Source of the DNA: a virus
IMG/VR virus record: IMGVR_UViG_3300035698_021598
Span: 1 to 21,397 of that record
Length of the DNA: 21,397 bases
Strand: one strand, 5' to 3'
Below the pieces are notes generated by a model. The model made no database searches, was not told the origin of the DNA, and worked only from the letters and a program-made list of their open reading frames with translations. This document shows positions 1 to 6,416 of this stretch, piece after piece. A program made the position numbers and the translations under genes. How positions within the stretch are numbered: the stretch's first letter is position 1; every line of letters starts with the position of its first letter.

Positions 1-105
1 ATAAAAACGCAATATTGATGTATGATATGTATATATGTTTATATTATTAGTTTATAGTAATTTTTAAGATTATCTTTACATTAGTTAGATACATACACAC
101 CTAAC
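1..105. repeat. 105-bp terminal direct repeat, left copy
   Basis: Bases 1-105 are identical to 21293-21397. The copy begins inside the left arm of a 26-bp inverted repeat and stops two bases before the right arm at 107-132. The complete inverted repeat only exists when the two ends are joined, which favours a circular or terminally redundant molecule. An assembly overlap, or a dispersed repeat on which a larger genome was misclosed, cannot be excluded from sequence alone. Confidence 0.95.
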
Positions 106-106
106 C

Positions 107-132
107 TCAATATTGCGTTTTTATTGCGTTTT
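107..132. repeat. 26-bp inverted repeat, right arm
   Basis: Bases 107-132 are the exact reverse complement of 21285-21310. After joining the termini the arms are separated by 88 bp. Each arm contains two direct copies of a TTGCGTTTT-like core. The spacing is too long for a terminator hairpin, so binding of a dimeric protein, replication initiation or strand folding are the plausible roles. Confidence 0.9.
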
Positions 133-215
133 GAGTTTTTAATAATTCATAACATATAATAGAATGATACATTTAACATTTTAGAAAATTTCAAAAAATG
201 ACCTAACCTCTTTAA

Positions 216-267
216 AACAACGTATTTAATATTTAATCAACGTAATATCAACGTAATTCATACGTAT
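216..267. repeat. Iteron-like repeats around ACGTA
   Basis: ATCAACGTAAT occurs twice in perfect tandem at 236-246 and 247-257. A related copy AACAACGTATT is at 216-226 and a degenerate copy follows at 258-267. Centre spacing is 11 bp for the tandem pair, about one helical turn, which would place bound proteins on one face of the DNA. This resembles plasmid or phage iterons, but no dedicated initiator protein was recognised. Confidence 0.55.
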
Positions 268-302
268 AATATAATACAATTTCAAACAATAATCAATAAA
301 AA

Positions 303-1187
303 TCAAGAAATTCTTTTAAGGAACTCATCTCGTGTTGCTGCATCCTCTCTAAAGGCACCTAATAAAGATGTGGTAGTAAATACTGAATTTTGACTCCTAA
401 CACCTCTCATAAGCATACAAAGGTGCTGTGCTTCAACTACTACACCCACTCCTTCTGGATATAAATCTTCCATTAATTGAGAAGAAATTTGAGAAGTAAG
501 ACGCTCTTGAATCTGTAATCTACGACTAAATACTTCTACTAATCTAACAAGTTTTGATGTACCTACAATACTACCTTTTCTGGGTATATATCCAATATGA
601 ACTTTGCCAAAGAAAGGTAACATATGATGCTCACACATTGAATAAAAATTAATGTCTTTTAATATAATCATTTGATCAGCATTTGGCTCTGTAAAGGTAG
701 TTAATTTTACTTCTTCCTCATAACCTCTATATAACTCATTCCATGACTTTAAAACACGTTTAGGCGTATCAACAAGTCCTTCTCTGGATGGATCTTCACC
801 TATATACTCCAGTTGTCGCACGATTAAATCTTCGGCATCTTTCTGTTCATCTTCCCAAGGAAATACCAACCACGTTCCCGGCTCATCTTTCGCATCATAC
901 AAAGATATAAATTCCGCATTAGGATTTAGTGCCATGTATTTATCCCGAGTACGCCCTGAGGCAACAATATCATCAAGAATAATATCAACACATTCTTGAT
1001 GATCATAACAGCGTATAATAGATCTATTCAAATAAGAAGCAAATCCAAGTAATATCATTCCATTTTTAGGAATACCATACACATTTTTATTATTCATTTG
1101 ATCTAAATAAGGAGAAATTTTCTGTCTAATCTCTTCCCAACTTACTTTACGTTTATTAGTTTTTGCAACTGCAGGCTTAGTCTCCAT
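303..1187 (-). CDS. folE: Phosphoribosyltransferase-like domain fused to GTP cyclohydrolase I (FolE)
   Basis: 294 aa. Residues about 117-294 form a full GTP cyclohydrolase I, which converts GTP to dihydroneopterin triphosphate, the first step of 7-deazaguanine synthesis. The zinc and active-site signature CEHHMLPFFG (C185, H187/H188) and the second cysteine in QHLCMLMRGVR (C257) are present. Residues about 36-112 look like a type I phosphoribosyltransferase: GIPKNG at 39-43, the PRPP-binding DIILDDIVASGRT at 68-80, and a closing FPWE. Ordinary FolE is about 180-220 aa, so the front domain is a real addition. The domain order suggests salvage of a purine base to a nucleotide that feeds GTP to FolE; that is inference. 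The start follows GGAGG with 7-bp spacing. The gene is last in the operon and overlaps the 3' end of queE by 46 nt. Confidence 0.93.
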   Translation of the reverse strand: METKPAVAKTNKRKVSWEEIRQKISPYLDQMNNKNVYGIPKNGMILLGFASYLNRSIIRCYDHQECVDIILDDIVASGRTRDKYMALNPNAEFISLYDAKDEPGTWLVFPWEDEQKDAEDLIVRQLEYIGEDPSREGLVDTPKRVLKSWNELYRGYEEEVKLTTFTEPNADQMIILKDINFYSMCEHHMLPFFGKVHIGYIPRKGSIVGTSKLVRLVEVFSRRLQIQERLTSQISSQLMEDLYPEGVGVVVEAQHLCMLMRGVRSQNSVFTTTSLLGAFREDAATRDEFLKRIS

Positions 1188-1738
1188 CTTGGATCCTCCA
1201 TAATGATATTAGTTAATTGTTTCATTGTATGATTAAATGGGGTAGTTATACCACTCACATAACCCCACTCTGGTTGAAGAAAATAATAATGAAAATCAGA
1301 ATCAAAATATTTTTCTAATTCTTCAGCGGTTTGTCCATTCCATATTACTTTGAGTTCATGACCAGATGTTAAAATCCAATTTTTTTTCGGTGAAACAGTT
1401 ACCCAAGAAAGATGTTTTTTTATTTCTTTAGATAAAGGAATAGTTCCATTTGTTTCAATATGTATATGATAACGTTCTAAAATAAGATAATGAAGTAAGT
1501 TTAAATCAATATGTAGTGCTGGTTCACCTCCGGTTAAACAAATATGTTTTATACTACTTCCCCTAATTCGATCAATTAACCCCTCCGCTGTCAATTCTAA
1601 ATTAACTTTATCATGATTAGTATCACACCACTGACATTTTAAATTACATCCAGAGAACCGGATAAATATCATAGCAGTTCCAGCCCACAATCCTTCTCCT
1701 TGTACACTCTGGAATATTTCATTAATTTTATAGTTCAT
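1142..1738 (-). CDS. queE: 7-carboxy-7-deazaguanine synthase QueE (radical SAM)
   Basis: 198 aa from the ATG at 1738; GTG 1750 and TTG 1747 lie too close to the AAAGGAAG ribosome site. QueE is a radical SAM enzyme that contracts the ring of CPH4 to give 7-carboxy-7-deazaguanine. The sequence shows the early FQSVQGEG motif, the cluster-binding CNLKCQWC (CX3CX2C, C31/C35/C38) and the glycine-rich TGGEP (69-73) that contacts SAM. The C-terminal LSLQLQK is a conserved QueE feature. The 5' end overlaps queD and the 3' end runs 46 nt into folE, so translation is probably coupled. Length fits the compact QueE type. I see no missing key residue. Confidence 0.95.
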   Translation of the reverse strand: MNYKINEIFQSVQGEGLWAGTAMIFIRFSGCNLKCQWCDTNHDKVNLELTAEGLIDRIRGSSIKHICLTGGEPALHIDLNLLHYLILERYHIHIETNGTIPLSKEIKKHLSWVTVSPKKNWILTSGHELKVIWNGQTAEELEKYFDSDFHYYFLQPEWGYVSGITTPFNHTMKQLTNIIMEDPRWRLSLQLQKLINVK

Positions 1739-2075
1739 AAATTGCAACACTTCCTTTCGTTTCTTCTACAGCAACTCGGTAACATACAGCATGTAATGAC
1801 TCAATAGCAACATTTACTTCTTCATGTATTAATCTGGCAAAATGCTCTGCAGTTGGCTGTCCCATATAGTCATTCAAATTCTGATGATCAAATTTCATAA
1901 CTGCTTTTTTAAGCAAAGCAAAATCCATGACCATACCTTCAGAATTTAATTTTTCAGCATGTAAATAAACAGTCACATAATAATTATGACCATGCATATT
2001 TTCACAAGGAGAATCATATGGTAATACCAAATAATGACTCGCTGAAATTTGAACAGTTTTCCTAAGTTTGTACAT
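1728..2075 (-). CDS. queD: 6-carboxytetrahydropterin synthase QueD
   Basis: 115 aa. QueD converts dihydroneopterin triphosphate, the FolE product, to 6-carboxy-tetrahydropterin. The zinc histidines appear as SASH (H14) and HGH (H28, H30), the catalytic cysteine is C24 in CENMHGH, and DHQNLNDY (63-70), PTAEHFA and the C-terminal VEET glutamates match the family. I chose the ATG at 2075 because GGAG lies upstream and the protein then begins at the usual place; an upstream ATG at 2132 would add 19 basic residues but has only a weak ribosome site. It sits between queF and queE with a 168-bp gap upstream, the largest in this operon, so some independent expression is possible. Confidence 0.95.
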   Translation of the reverse strand: MYKLRKTVQISASHYLVLPYDSPCENMHGHNYYVTVYLHAEKLNSEGMVMDFALLKKAVMKFDHQNLNDYMGQPTAEHFARLIHEEVNVAIESLHAVCYRVAVEETKGSVAIYEL

Positions 2076-2170
2076 TATTTTAAATCTCCTTTCAAATTGC
2101 CTTAAAGCACGTTTAAACAGTATCTGCTGCATTTTACTTTACTTAAGGTATGTTTATATGCCTCACTCCC

Positions 2171-2190
2171 TGAAACGATAAGTCGTTTCA
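2171..2190. other. Perfect hairpin in the queF-queD gap
   Basis: TGAAACGA (2171-2178) and TCGTTTCA (2183-2190) form an 8-bp perfect stem with a TAAG loop. No run of T follows on the minus strand, so it is not a standard intrinsic terminator; an RNA processing or stability element fits better. A TATAAT-like hexamer lies nearby on the minus strand, upstream of the hairpin, but without a good -35. I compared the gap with the preQ1-I riboswitch layout and did not find the C-rich loop and A-rich tail. Confidence 0.5.
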
Positions 2191-2243
2191 ACTCAATAGG
2201 ATACAAGCATTATACTTTAACTATATATAGAACGTACTATTAT

Positions 2244-2705
2244 TCAATCTCCTATTAAAACTTCATGTTTTTTTACTGGAAATTCATCAATAATTTCAAA
2301 ACCACCTTTAACTAATCTGGTACTAATTCCACCCCTCACAGCCACATTAATTTCAACACGAAGTTTTAGCGGTTTGACAGCCCTGAAGAAATCATCATAG
2401 ATTTTATTAATCAAATGTTCGTGCAAGATTGGCAAGTCACGGTACTCAATAAAATACAATCTAAGACTCTTCAATTCTGGTATGTACTTATTAGGCGTCC
2501 AGATAATTTTTAATTCATAATTATCCGGTAAACCAGTCATTGGACAAACACCTTCAAGTTCATTATAATTATATGTGACTTCTGTATTACTATCCTTTAA
2601 AAAATCAAGTGCAGTAATGGCACGAAGCGATGTATTTAAAATTTCTTCTTGCATTTTTCTAACATCTTCAACAGACATGTCTTCAATGTGTTTCCACTTT
2701 TCCAT
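2244..2705 (-). CDS. queF: NADPH-dependent 7-cyano-7-deazaguanine reductase QueF
   Basis: 153 aa, the size of unimodular QueF. The enzyme reduces the nitrile of preQ0 to the aminomethyl of preQ1 using NADPH. Visible hallmarks are the nucleophilic cysteine in EGVCPMTGLPD (C54, with D61 seven residues later), the diagnostic QueF NADPH motif ELKSLRLYF (77-85), and the HE pair at 95-96. Presence of the NADPH motif argues against the archaeal QueF-like amidinotransferase, which lacks it. The start at 2705 has AAGGAGG 8 bp upstream. Lying between queC and queD in a dpdA operon, it implies that the DNA mark is preQ1 or a derivative rather than preQ0. QueF could alternatively serve tRNA queuosine, but the context favours DNA. 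Confidence 0.94.
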   Translation of the reverse strand: MEKWKHIEDMSVEDVRKMQEEILNTSLRAITALDFLKDSNTEVTYNYNELEGVCPMTGLPDNYELKIIWTPNKYIPELKSLRLYFIEYRDLPILHEHLINKIYDDFFRAVKPLKLRVEINVAVRGGISTRLVKGGFEIIDEFPVKKHEVLIGD

Positions 2706-2748
2706 CGTAACTTCCTCCTTAAGGTGGTATAACCTAGTTAAGTTTGCA

Positions 2749-3414
2749 TTATTCTATATAATCTGTATGATCATGTACACCTGCTTTTTTAAATGCGCTA
2801 CGTCGTTCTCTACACGTTCCGCAAACCCCACAATGTTTTTCACCACCTTTATAACAACTATATGTAAGATGTAATGGAACTTTCATTATAAATCCTTCAT
2901 TTACAATTTCTGCTTTATTCATATGAAGAAATGGTGATTCTAAAGATACTTTTCTATTTGTACCAATATTTATAGCATTAAACATATTAGATATAAAAGT
3001 AGGTGTGCAGTCTGGATATAGAGTATGATCACCAGCATGATTGGCAATAGCAATATGGTAGCAATTTATACTCTCGGCATAACCAGCAGCGATGGACAGC
3101 ATTATCCCATTACGAAAAGGAACTACTGTACTGCCCATATTGTCTCTATCATATGAACCATCTGGAATATCATCTCCACCTTCTAATAAAGCTGATTTAA
3201 AAAGTTGCCCAATAAAAGGTAACTCAATTGAAATTAAATTTTCATTCTTTAACTTATAATGTTTGAATATTCTTCTTACAGCAAGATATTCCCTGAAATG
3301 ATGTTTCTGCCCATAATTAAAATGAAGTGCAGTAACATCATAATCTAAATCTAAATAATGAGTAAGCAAAACTGTACTATCTAAACCGCCTGAATAAATC
3401 AACACCGTCTTCAT
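2749..3414 (-). CDS. queC: 7-cyano-7-deazaguanine synthase QueC
   Basis: 221 aa. QueC is an ATP-dependent ligase that turns 7-carboxy-7-deazaguanine and ammonia into preQ0. The PP-loop SGGLDST is at 8-14, and the C-terminal zinc cysteines are C187, C195, C198 and C201 in the CYKGGEKHCGVCGTC region. The family's RNG(I/M) active-site segment is visible as PFRNGIML. The ATG at 3414 has GGGAG 6 bp upstream; an upstream ATG at 3444 lies within dpdA and has no better site. The 5' 38 nt overlap the 3' end of dpdA. Nothing is missing. Confidence 0.96.
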   Translation of the reverse strand: MKTVLIYSGGLDSTVLLTHYLDLDYDVTALHFNYGQKHHFREYLAVRRIFKHYKLKNENLISIELPFIGQLFKSALLEGGDDIPDGSYDRDNMGSTVVPFRNGIMLSIAAGYAESINCYHIAIANHAGDHTLYPDCTPTFISNMFNAINIGTNRKVSLESPFLHMNKAEIVNEGFIMKVPLHLTYSCYKGGEKHCGVCGTCRERRSAFKKAGVHDHTDYIE

Positions 3415-4303
3415 GAATAACTCCCTTCTCCATCCAGTGATCATAAATGTTTAGAACCCTTTGAGCAACCTGTATCCCAACGGCTAAGTGAAATTTAATT
3501 TTATGATGCAGATAAATATCAATAGCATACAGTATCCATGCCTTCATGGTTATCTGACCCATGAATGATTCTAAACCATCCCTTCCCCACCAATTCTCAT
3601 CCTTCAAGATTTCACGATAATCAATTCCATATACTTGAAGAGTTTTTTGTATCTTTTTACTCGGAACTCCCATGGAAGGAACGTCCCGCCGTTTCAATAC
3701 CCACCATTGAGCACCGCCTAAATATACTTCTAATGAGCCCCATTGTGCTCCTCTCATGAAATTAGTATTATCCACACTATATGGTTTATAATAATACATC
3801 AATGGTTTGTTCACATAACCGAGCCAGTGTACTTTTCGTTTGCCAATCTCCCGCATCACTCGTTTAATATATCCCATTTCAATTTTAGCAAAACCACCTT
3901 CAAGAGCACCTATTGCAACTAAAGGATTTAAGTCATACAATCCATCTATTTCCTTTATTTTTTCTCCTTTCGTAAAAATAGGAATTGGATGTAATCCAGC
4001 ATCATACATAATATTAAGATTCTTTTTTGTAATAACTGGATTACCAAGAACATCCAATTGAAAATATCCATCAACTGGGAAAGGGATTCTTTTTATGTAT
4101 GAAATATAATCTTGTAATCCAGTTTCTAAATTTCCACTCTGGACTGAAAATGCACCACAGTCAATTATCAGACTAATATCTTTTGCTCGATCCTGAAAGA
4201 GTTTAATGCACGTTTCAAGCTTCCCGGATGATCTTTTATTTTTGCTTTTCAGATGCTGATAACTCATGAGCAAATTCAATTTCATTTTAGGAGACTTTGA
4301 CAT
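3377..4303 (-). CDS. dpdA: DpdA-like DNA 7-deazaguanine transglycosylase
   Basis: 308 aa. DpdA proteins are tRNA-guanine transglycosylase relatives that exchange guanine in DNA for a 7-deazaguanine base. The TIM-barrel TGT-like strands are visible: IIDCGAFS (46-53), GYFQLDVLGNP (79-89, with the aspartate expected in substrate binding or catalysis), HPIPIF, VAIGALEGG and VHWLGYVN. I recognise the overall pattern of phage DpdA; the precise subfamily cannot be fixed by eye. The ATG at 4303 is preceded by GGGGGA with 8-bp spacing. Its 5' end overlaps the ParB-like gene by 17 nt and its 3' end overlaps queC. Being in one operon with all preQ0/preQ1 genes makes a DNA role far more likely than tRNA modification. 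Confidence 0.87.
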   Translation of the reverse strand: MSKSPKMKLNLLMSYQHLKSKNKRSSGKLETCIKLFQDRAKDISLIIDCGAFSVQSGNLETGLQDYISYIKRIPFPVDGYFQLDVLGNPVITKKNLNIMYDAGLHPIPIFTKGEKIKEIDGLYDLNPLVAIGALEGGFAKIEMGYIKRVMREIGKRKVHWLGYVNKPLMYYYKPYSVDNTNFMRGAQWGSLEVYLGGAQWWVLKRRDVPSMGVPSKKIQKTLQVYGIDYREILKDENWWGRDGLESFMGQITMKAWILYAIDIYLHHKIKFHLAVGIQVAQRVLNIYDHWMEKGVIHEDGVDLFRRFR

Positions 4304-4913
4304 CTTTATATTCCCCCAATACTCCATTGAGTTTTTCAACAATCTCGTCTTTAAGCAGGAATGGACATCTTATCTTTATAAAACAAGTAAGACCATCTTC
4401 ATTCTCCTTCAAATCTTCAATTGTTTTAAAATCAGAATCCCATAACAATTGAGCTTCTTTAAATTCCTTTTCTGTATATCCGGTATTCTCAGCAGTTAAA
4501 TCAAGATCCTCATTCTGCATGAGCATGCTCAAAACATCAGCATCCCATTCAGCAAATTCACTGGCTTTATTATCTGATAAGGCATAAGCAGTTGCTGCTG
4601 ATTTCGATTTGAATTTATGGAACACCACAGGAACCTTAGCATATCCCAGATACTTCAATGCTTTTAATGTCAAGTTACCTTTATAAATACACATGTTATC
4701 TTCCCAGGCAATTAACGGTGAGGGAATACCGTGCATCTTTATAAGTTGTGCTAATTTCTCAACCATTGAAGTAGTATGCACTCGTGGATTACCTTCCCAG
4801 TTATGCACATCACCTATTGGTACATTTAAGATCACTGGAAGAGTGGTATCAATCTTTTTCGTTTTTTTGCTGATCATCCGTGTTTTAATTTTCTTTATCT
4901 TCATTATATACAT
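4287..4913 (-). CDS. ParB/Srx-fold protein upstream of dpdA
   Basis: 208 aa. The N-terminal 20 residues are very basic. Residues about 27-125 form a ParB/Sulfiredoxin-type domain: NVPIGDVHNWEGNPRVH (ParB box I-like, NPR at 42-44), IYKGNLTLKALKYLG in the box II position, and SDNKASEFAEWD, a signature common in phage ParB-like proteins next to DNA-modification genes. These are not partition ParBs; some are nucleases or CTP-dependent DNA clamps, and here a role in guiding or licensing DNA modification is only inferred. The ATG at 4913 directly follows the upstream stop; the in-frame ATG at 4904 is an alternative start. The 3' end overlaps dpdA by 17 nt. Confidence 0.8.
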   Translation of the reverse strand: MYIMKIKKIKTRMISKKTKKIDTTLPVILNVPIGDVHNWEGNPRVHTTSMVEKLAQLIKMHGIPSPLIAWEDNMCIYKGNLTLKALKYLGYAKVPVVFHKFKSKSAATAYALSDNKASEFAEWDADVLSMLMQNEDLDLTAENTGYTEKEFKEAQLLWDSDFKTIEDLKENEDGLTCFIKIRCPFLLKDEIVEKLNGVLGEYKDVKVS

Positions 4914-5111
4914 TTACCTTTCTTTAAAATGTTTACAAACTACTTCATGAATAAAATGTACCCCTACACTTATTGGATCAATTTGTTCATCATGATATGC
5001 ACAAAATCTTGCTACATTTTCACCATTACCATCAATGCAAGGATTATCACGATCTGAAATTTCAAAATGGCATGTGGCACAACTATTTGTATCAACTATT
5101 CGTAAATTCAT
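4914..5111 (-). CDS. Small Cys/His-rich protein
   Basis: 65 aa, unrecognised. C11, C14, C25, C37 and H40 (CATC, then NPC, then CAYH) suggest one zinc site of a treble-clef or ribbon type. The start overlaps the stop of the upstream gene as ATGA, and its own stop abuts the ATG of the ParB-like gene, so the three are translated as a chain. Placement at the head of the modification operon could mean a DNA-binding accessory, but no sequence evidence fixes a function. Confidence 0.7.
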   Translation of the reverse strand: MNLRIVDTNSCATCHFEISDRDNPCIDGNGENVARFCAYHDEQIDPISVGVHFIHEVVCKHFKER

Positions 5112-5404
5112 CCTCTTTTCTGTCTCCTTCCTTTCCGTTGTAACTTTACTGGTTTCTTTACTGGTCGTGTTTTTCCTGCATAACTCATGCTGTCAATTAA
5201 AGAATCTTGTGCTTGCACATCACTTCCAAGTTTACGAAAATAAGCACGAGTACGCTGTCTTGACCACCCTGCCTTTTTCATCATTGACCTCATCCGCTCA
5301 ACCATTTCTCCTGCCCGTCTCATTCTCCAACTATAATACTTCTGATATGGACGAGCAACAAACCATATGATCCTACATTTCATTCTGAACCACCATAATT
5401 TCAT
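5108..5404 (-). CDS. Small, highly basic protein of unknown function
   Basis: 98 aa with abundant Arg and Lys, an aromatic-rich N-terminus (MKLWWFRMKCRIIWF) and a basic tail PVKKPVKLQRKGRRQKRG. The composition suggests nucleic-acid binding; a short hydrophobic N-terminal stretch could alternatively contact membrane. AGGGA precedes the ATG at a good distance. It overlaps the next gene by ATGA. I do not recognise the family. Confidence 0.65.
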   Translation of the reverse strand: MKLWWFRMKCRIIWFVARPYQKYYSWRMRRAGEMVERMRSMMKKAGWSRQRTRAYFRKLGSDVQAQDSLIDSMSYAGKTRPVKKPVKLQRKGRRQKRG

Positions 5405-5414
5405 TTTACTTCCC

Positions 5415-5906
5415 TCACTTAAAAGGATTTTTGAACATCTTTCTTAATTGAGTAGCTTGTGCAGACCGAGCAGACCAAGCAGCAGACTCAGCAGCAGACC
5501 GAGCAGCAGACCAAGCAGCAGACTCAGCGGCAAACTCAGCAGCAGACCGAGCAGCAGACCGAGCAGCAGACCAAGCAGCAGACCAAGCAGCAGACCGAGC
5601 AGCAGACCCGGCAGCAGACAACTCTTCTCTTGTGGCTTGACCATTAGCAAATTTTTCCGCTACATCACAAGCCTCAATGCTTCGCTTGTCCGTATCTTTG
5701 GTAAAGGTTTGTCTTGCGTCCCACACCGCAAATAATCTTAACTGCTTATCTGTTCCATAATCAAGTTCATCCATAACCCAGAGCATCCAGTCTGAGCGTT
5801 CACATTTTTCCCATGCTTCGTGCATAGTTTGAATATTGTTTTCTTTAATCCATTCTATCGCTTCACTACAAGCCTTATGTTTTTTGCACCATGTTATAGC
5901 TTTCAT
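5415..5906 (-). CDS. Imm5-like protein with Ala/Ser-rich repeat domain
   Basis: 163 aa. The first 70 residues (MKAITWCKKHKACSEAIEW, then AWEKCERSDWMLWVMDELDYG) resemble the start of the putative immunity protein family Imm5, often seen in phages. Residues about 97-150 are a low-complexity array of SAAWSAARSAAE-type repeats encoded by 12-nt DNA repeats, followed by a short basic tail. The array should form one long amphipathic helix. Such repeats vary in number between related phages; repeat expansion by slippage is likely. AGGGG lies at a good distance from the ATG. Function is unknown; immunity-protein homology does not show that it protects from a toxin here. Confidence 0.8.
   Translation of the reverse strand: MKAITWCKKHKACSEAIEWIKENNIQTMHEAWEKCERSDWMLWVMDELDYGTDKQLRLFAVWDARQTFTKDTDKRSIEACDVAEKFANGQATREELSAAGSAARSAAWSAAWSAARSAARSAAEFAAESAAWSAARSAAESAAWSARSAQATQLRKMFKNPFK
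5461..5620. repeat. 12-nt tandem repeat array inside the Ala-rich gene
   Basis: About thirteen degenerate copies of a 12-nt unit of the form AGCAGACCRAGC, in frame with the minus-strand gene (Ser-Ala-Ala-Arg/Trp/Glu). The purine/CAG-rich sequence gives long open frames in several other frames; these are artefacts of the repeat. Confidence 0.9.
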
Positions 5907-5923
5907 TACTTATCCCCTCGCTT

Positions 5924-6001
5924 GATGTGGTTTAATGCGCTCAGAATTAGCTCAACACAGAATGCACGGTATATTCCAGTCATTTGTCATTTGCCACCCG
6001 T
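5924..6001. repeat. 78-bp direct repeat, copy 1
   Basis: Matches 6524-6601 except for a six-base block (AGAATT here, TGGACA there). The copies lie exactly 600 bp apart. The repeat carries the 3' end of a zinc-ribbon gene plus the intergenic DNA leading to the next gene. Confidence 0.95.
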
Positions 6002-6080
6002 TGCCGGTATATCCGGCTGTGTTAAAATCCCGTAAATTCTGACAAGTTGTTATACTTTCTCCATCAGTGATATTTTCCAT
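5952..6080 (-). CDS. Short protein sharing its C-terminus with the Lar-like zinc protein
   Basis: 42 aa if it starts at the ATG at 6080. The last 15 residues (GWQMTNDWNIPCILC) are identical to the end of the protein at 6552-6800 because the DNA is duplicated. The N-terminal half (MENITDGESITTCQNLRDF) is unrelated to that protein and I do not recognise it. The ribosome site is weak. It may be a chimeric remnant created when a cassette inserted, rather than a working gene. A 14-codon frame starting at 6094 with a better ribosome site overlaps its start. Confidence 0.4.
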   Translation of the reverse strand: MENITDGESITTCQNLRDFNTAGYTGNGWQMTNDWNIPCILC

Positions 6081-6093
6081 TTATCAAATTGCA

Positions 6094-6249
6094 TTATTCT
6101 CTCCCTTCCGGTGTAACTCGTGGCTTCACCCCTCTAAATAGAGCGCAATCATCGCAAGTGCCATAATCTTTATCCCAACACCACTGGCACACTCTTTCCT
6201 TATGTTCATCATCCCAATCTTGTACTTTTTCAGCAGTATATGTAGGCAT
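6094..6249 (-). CDS. Small zinc-ribbon-like protein (51 aa)
   Basis: 51 aa beginning MPTYTAEKVQDWDDEHKERV. CQWC (21-24) and CDDC (32-35) form a CX2C-X7-CX2C knuckle that should bind one zinc. AAGGAG precedes the ATG with 6-bp spacing, strong evidence for translation. The family is not recognised; similar small zinc proteins are common in phage accessory regions. It lies within the 600-bp cassette between the 78-bp repeats. Confidence 0.7.
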   Translation of the reverse strand: MPTYTAEKVQDWDDEHKERVCQWCWDKDYGTCDDCALFRGVKPRVTPEGRE

Positions 6250-6251
6250 CA

Positions 6252-6416
6252 CTAACTCCTTTCAATTAAATCCATCAACCAGTACACGCCATTGTCAAAG
6301 GCGTACAGGACTAATCGGTACACATCATGTAACCACCAGAACCACGCTATCACTATGATTGCTATACCGGAAATCCACAGACCGATACAGCTAGTCGCAT
6401 AGACTGCCTTAATCAT
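6252..6416 (-). CDS. Small membrane protein (54 aa)
   Basis: 54 aa. Residues about 8-30 (SCIGLWISGIAIIVIAWFWW) form one transmembrane helix; the rest, HDVYRLVLYAFDNGVYWLMDLIERS, is amphipathic. GGGGG lies 6 bp upstream of the ATG, and the start overlaps the stop of the preceding gene as ATGA. Unrecognised; could act at the host membrane (superinfection exclusion or lysis control), but that is speculation. Confidence 0.65.
   Translation of the reverse strand: MIKAVYATSCIGLWISGIAIIVIAWFWWLHDVYRLVLYAFDNGVYWLMDLIERS

Larger units (their letters stand above)
1..302. other. AT-rich non-coding region, candidate replication origin/control region
   Basis: No credible gene lies between the stop of folE and the window edge. 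Across the closed junction this is a gap of about 331 bp in front of the first gene (start 21263), by far the longest in the element. It holds the right arm of a 26-bp inverted repeat (107-132), a 10-nt direct repeat ACCTAACCTC at 99-108 and 201-210, and iteron-like ACGT-centred repeats at 216-267. Very high AT content, iterons and a large palindrome are typical of origins or master regulatory regions; the function is inferred. The leftward promoter for the first genes should also lie here, but I could not pick one with confidence. Confidence 0.5.

Noticed and set aside
305-316. Terminator after folE
   Set aside because: AAGAAATTCTT is palindromic but leaves a one-base loop and only a short interrupted T run on the minus strand.
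2076-2243. preQ1 riboswitch upstream of queD
   Set aside because: The 8-bp hairpin lacks the C-rich loop, A-rich tail and pseudoknot layout of preQ1-I, and I could not fit preQ1-II.
4287-4913. Plasmid partition ParB
   Set aside because: No ParA and no parS-like arrays were seen, and the domain ends in the short phage-type pattern; a partition role is not supported.
5448-5735. Plus-strand open frames rich in Arg/Ser/Pro or Gln/Thr
   Set aside because: They are by-products of the 12-nt repeat array in the minus-strand Ala-rich gene; no ribosome site and no promoter.
6050-6094. 14-codon frame MQFDKWKISLMEKV
   Set aside because: It has a ribosome site (GGGAG) but is too short to support; it may be a truncated start of the neighbouring chimeric frame.
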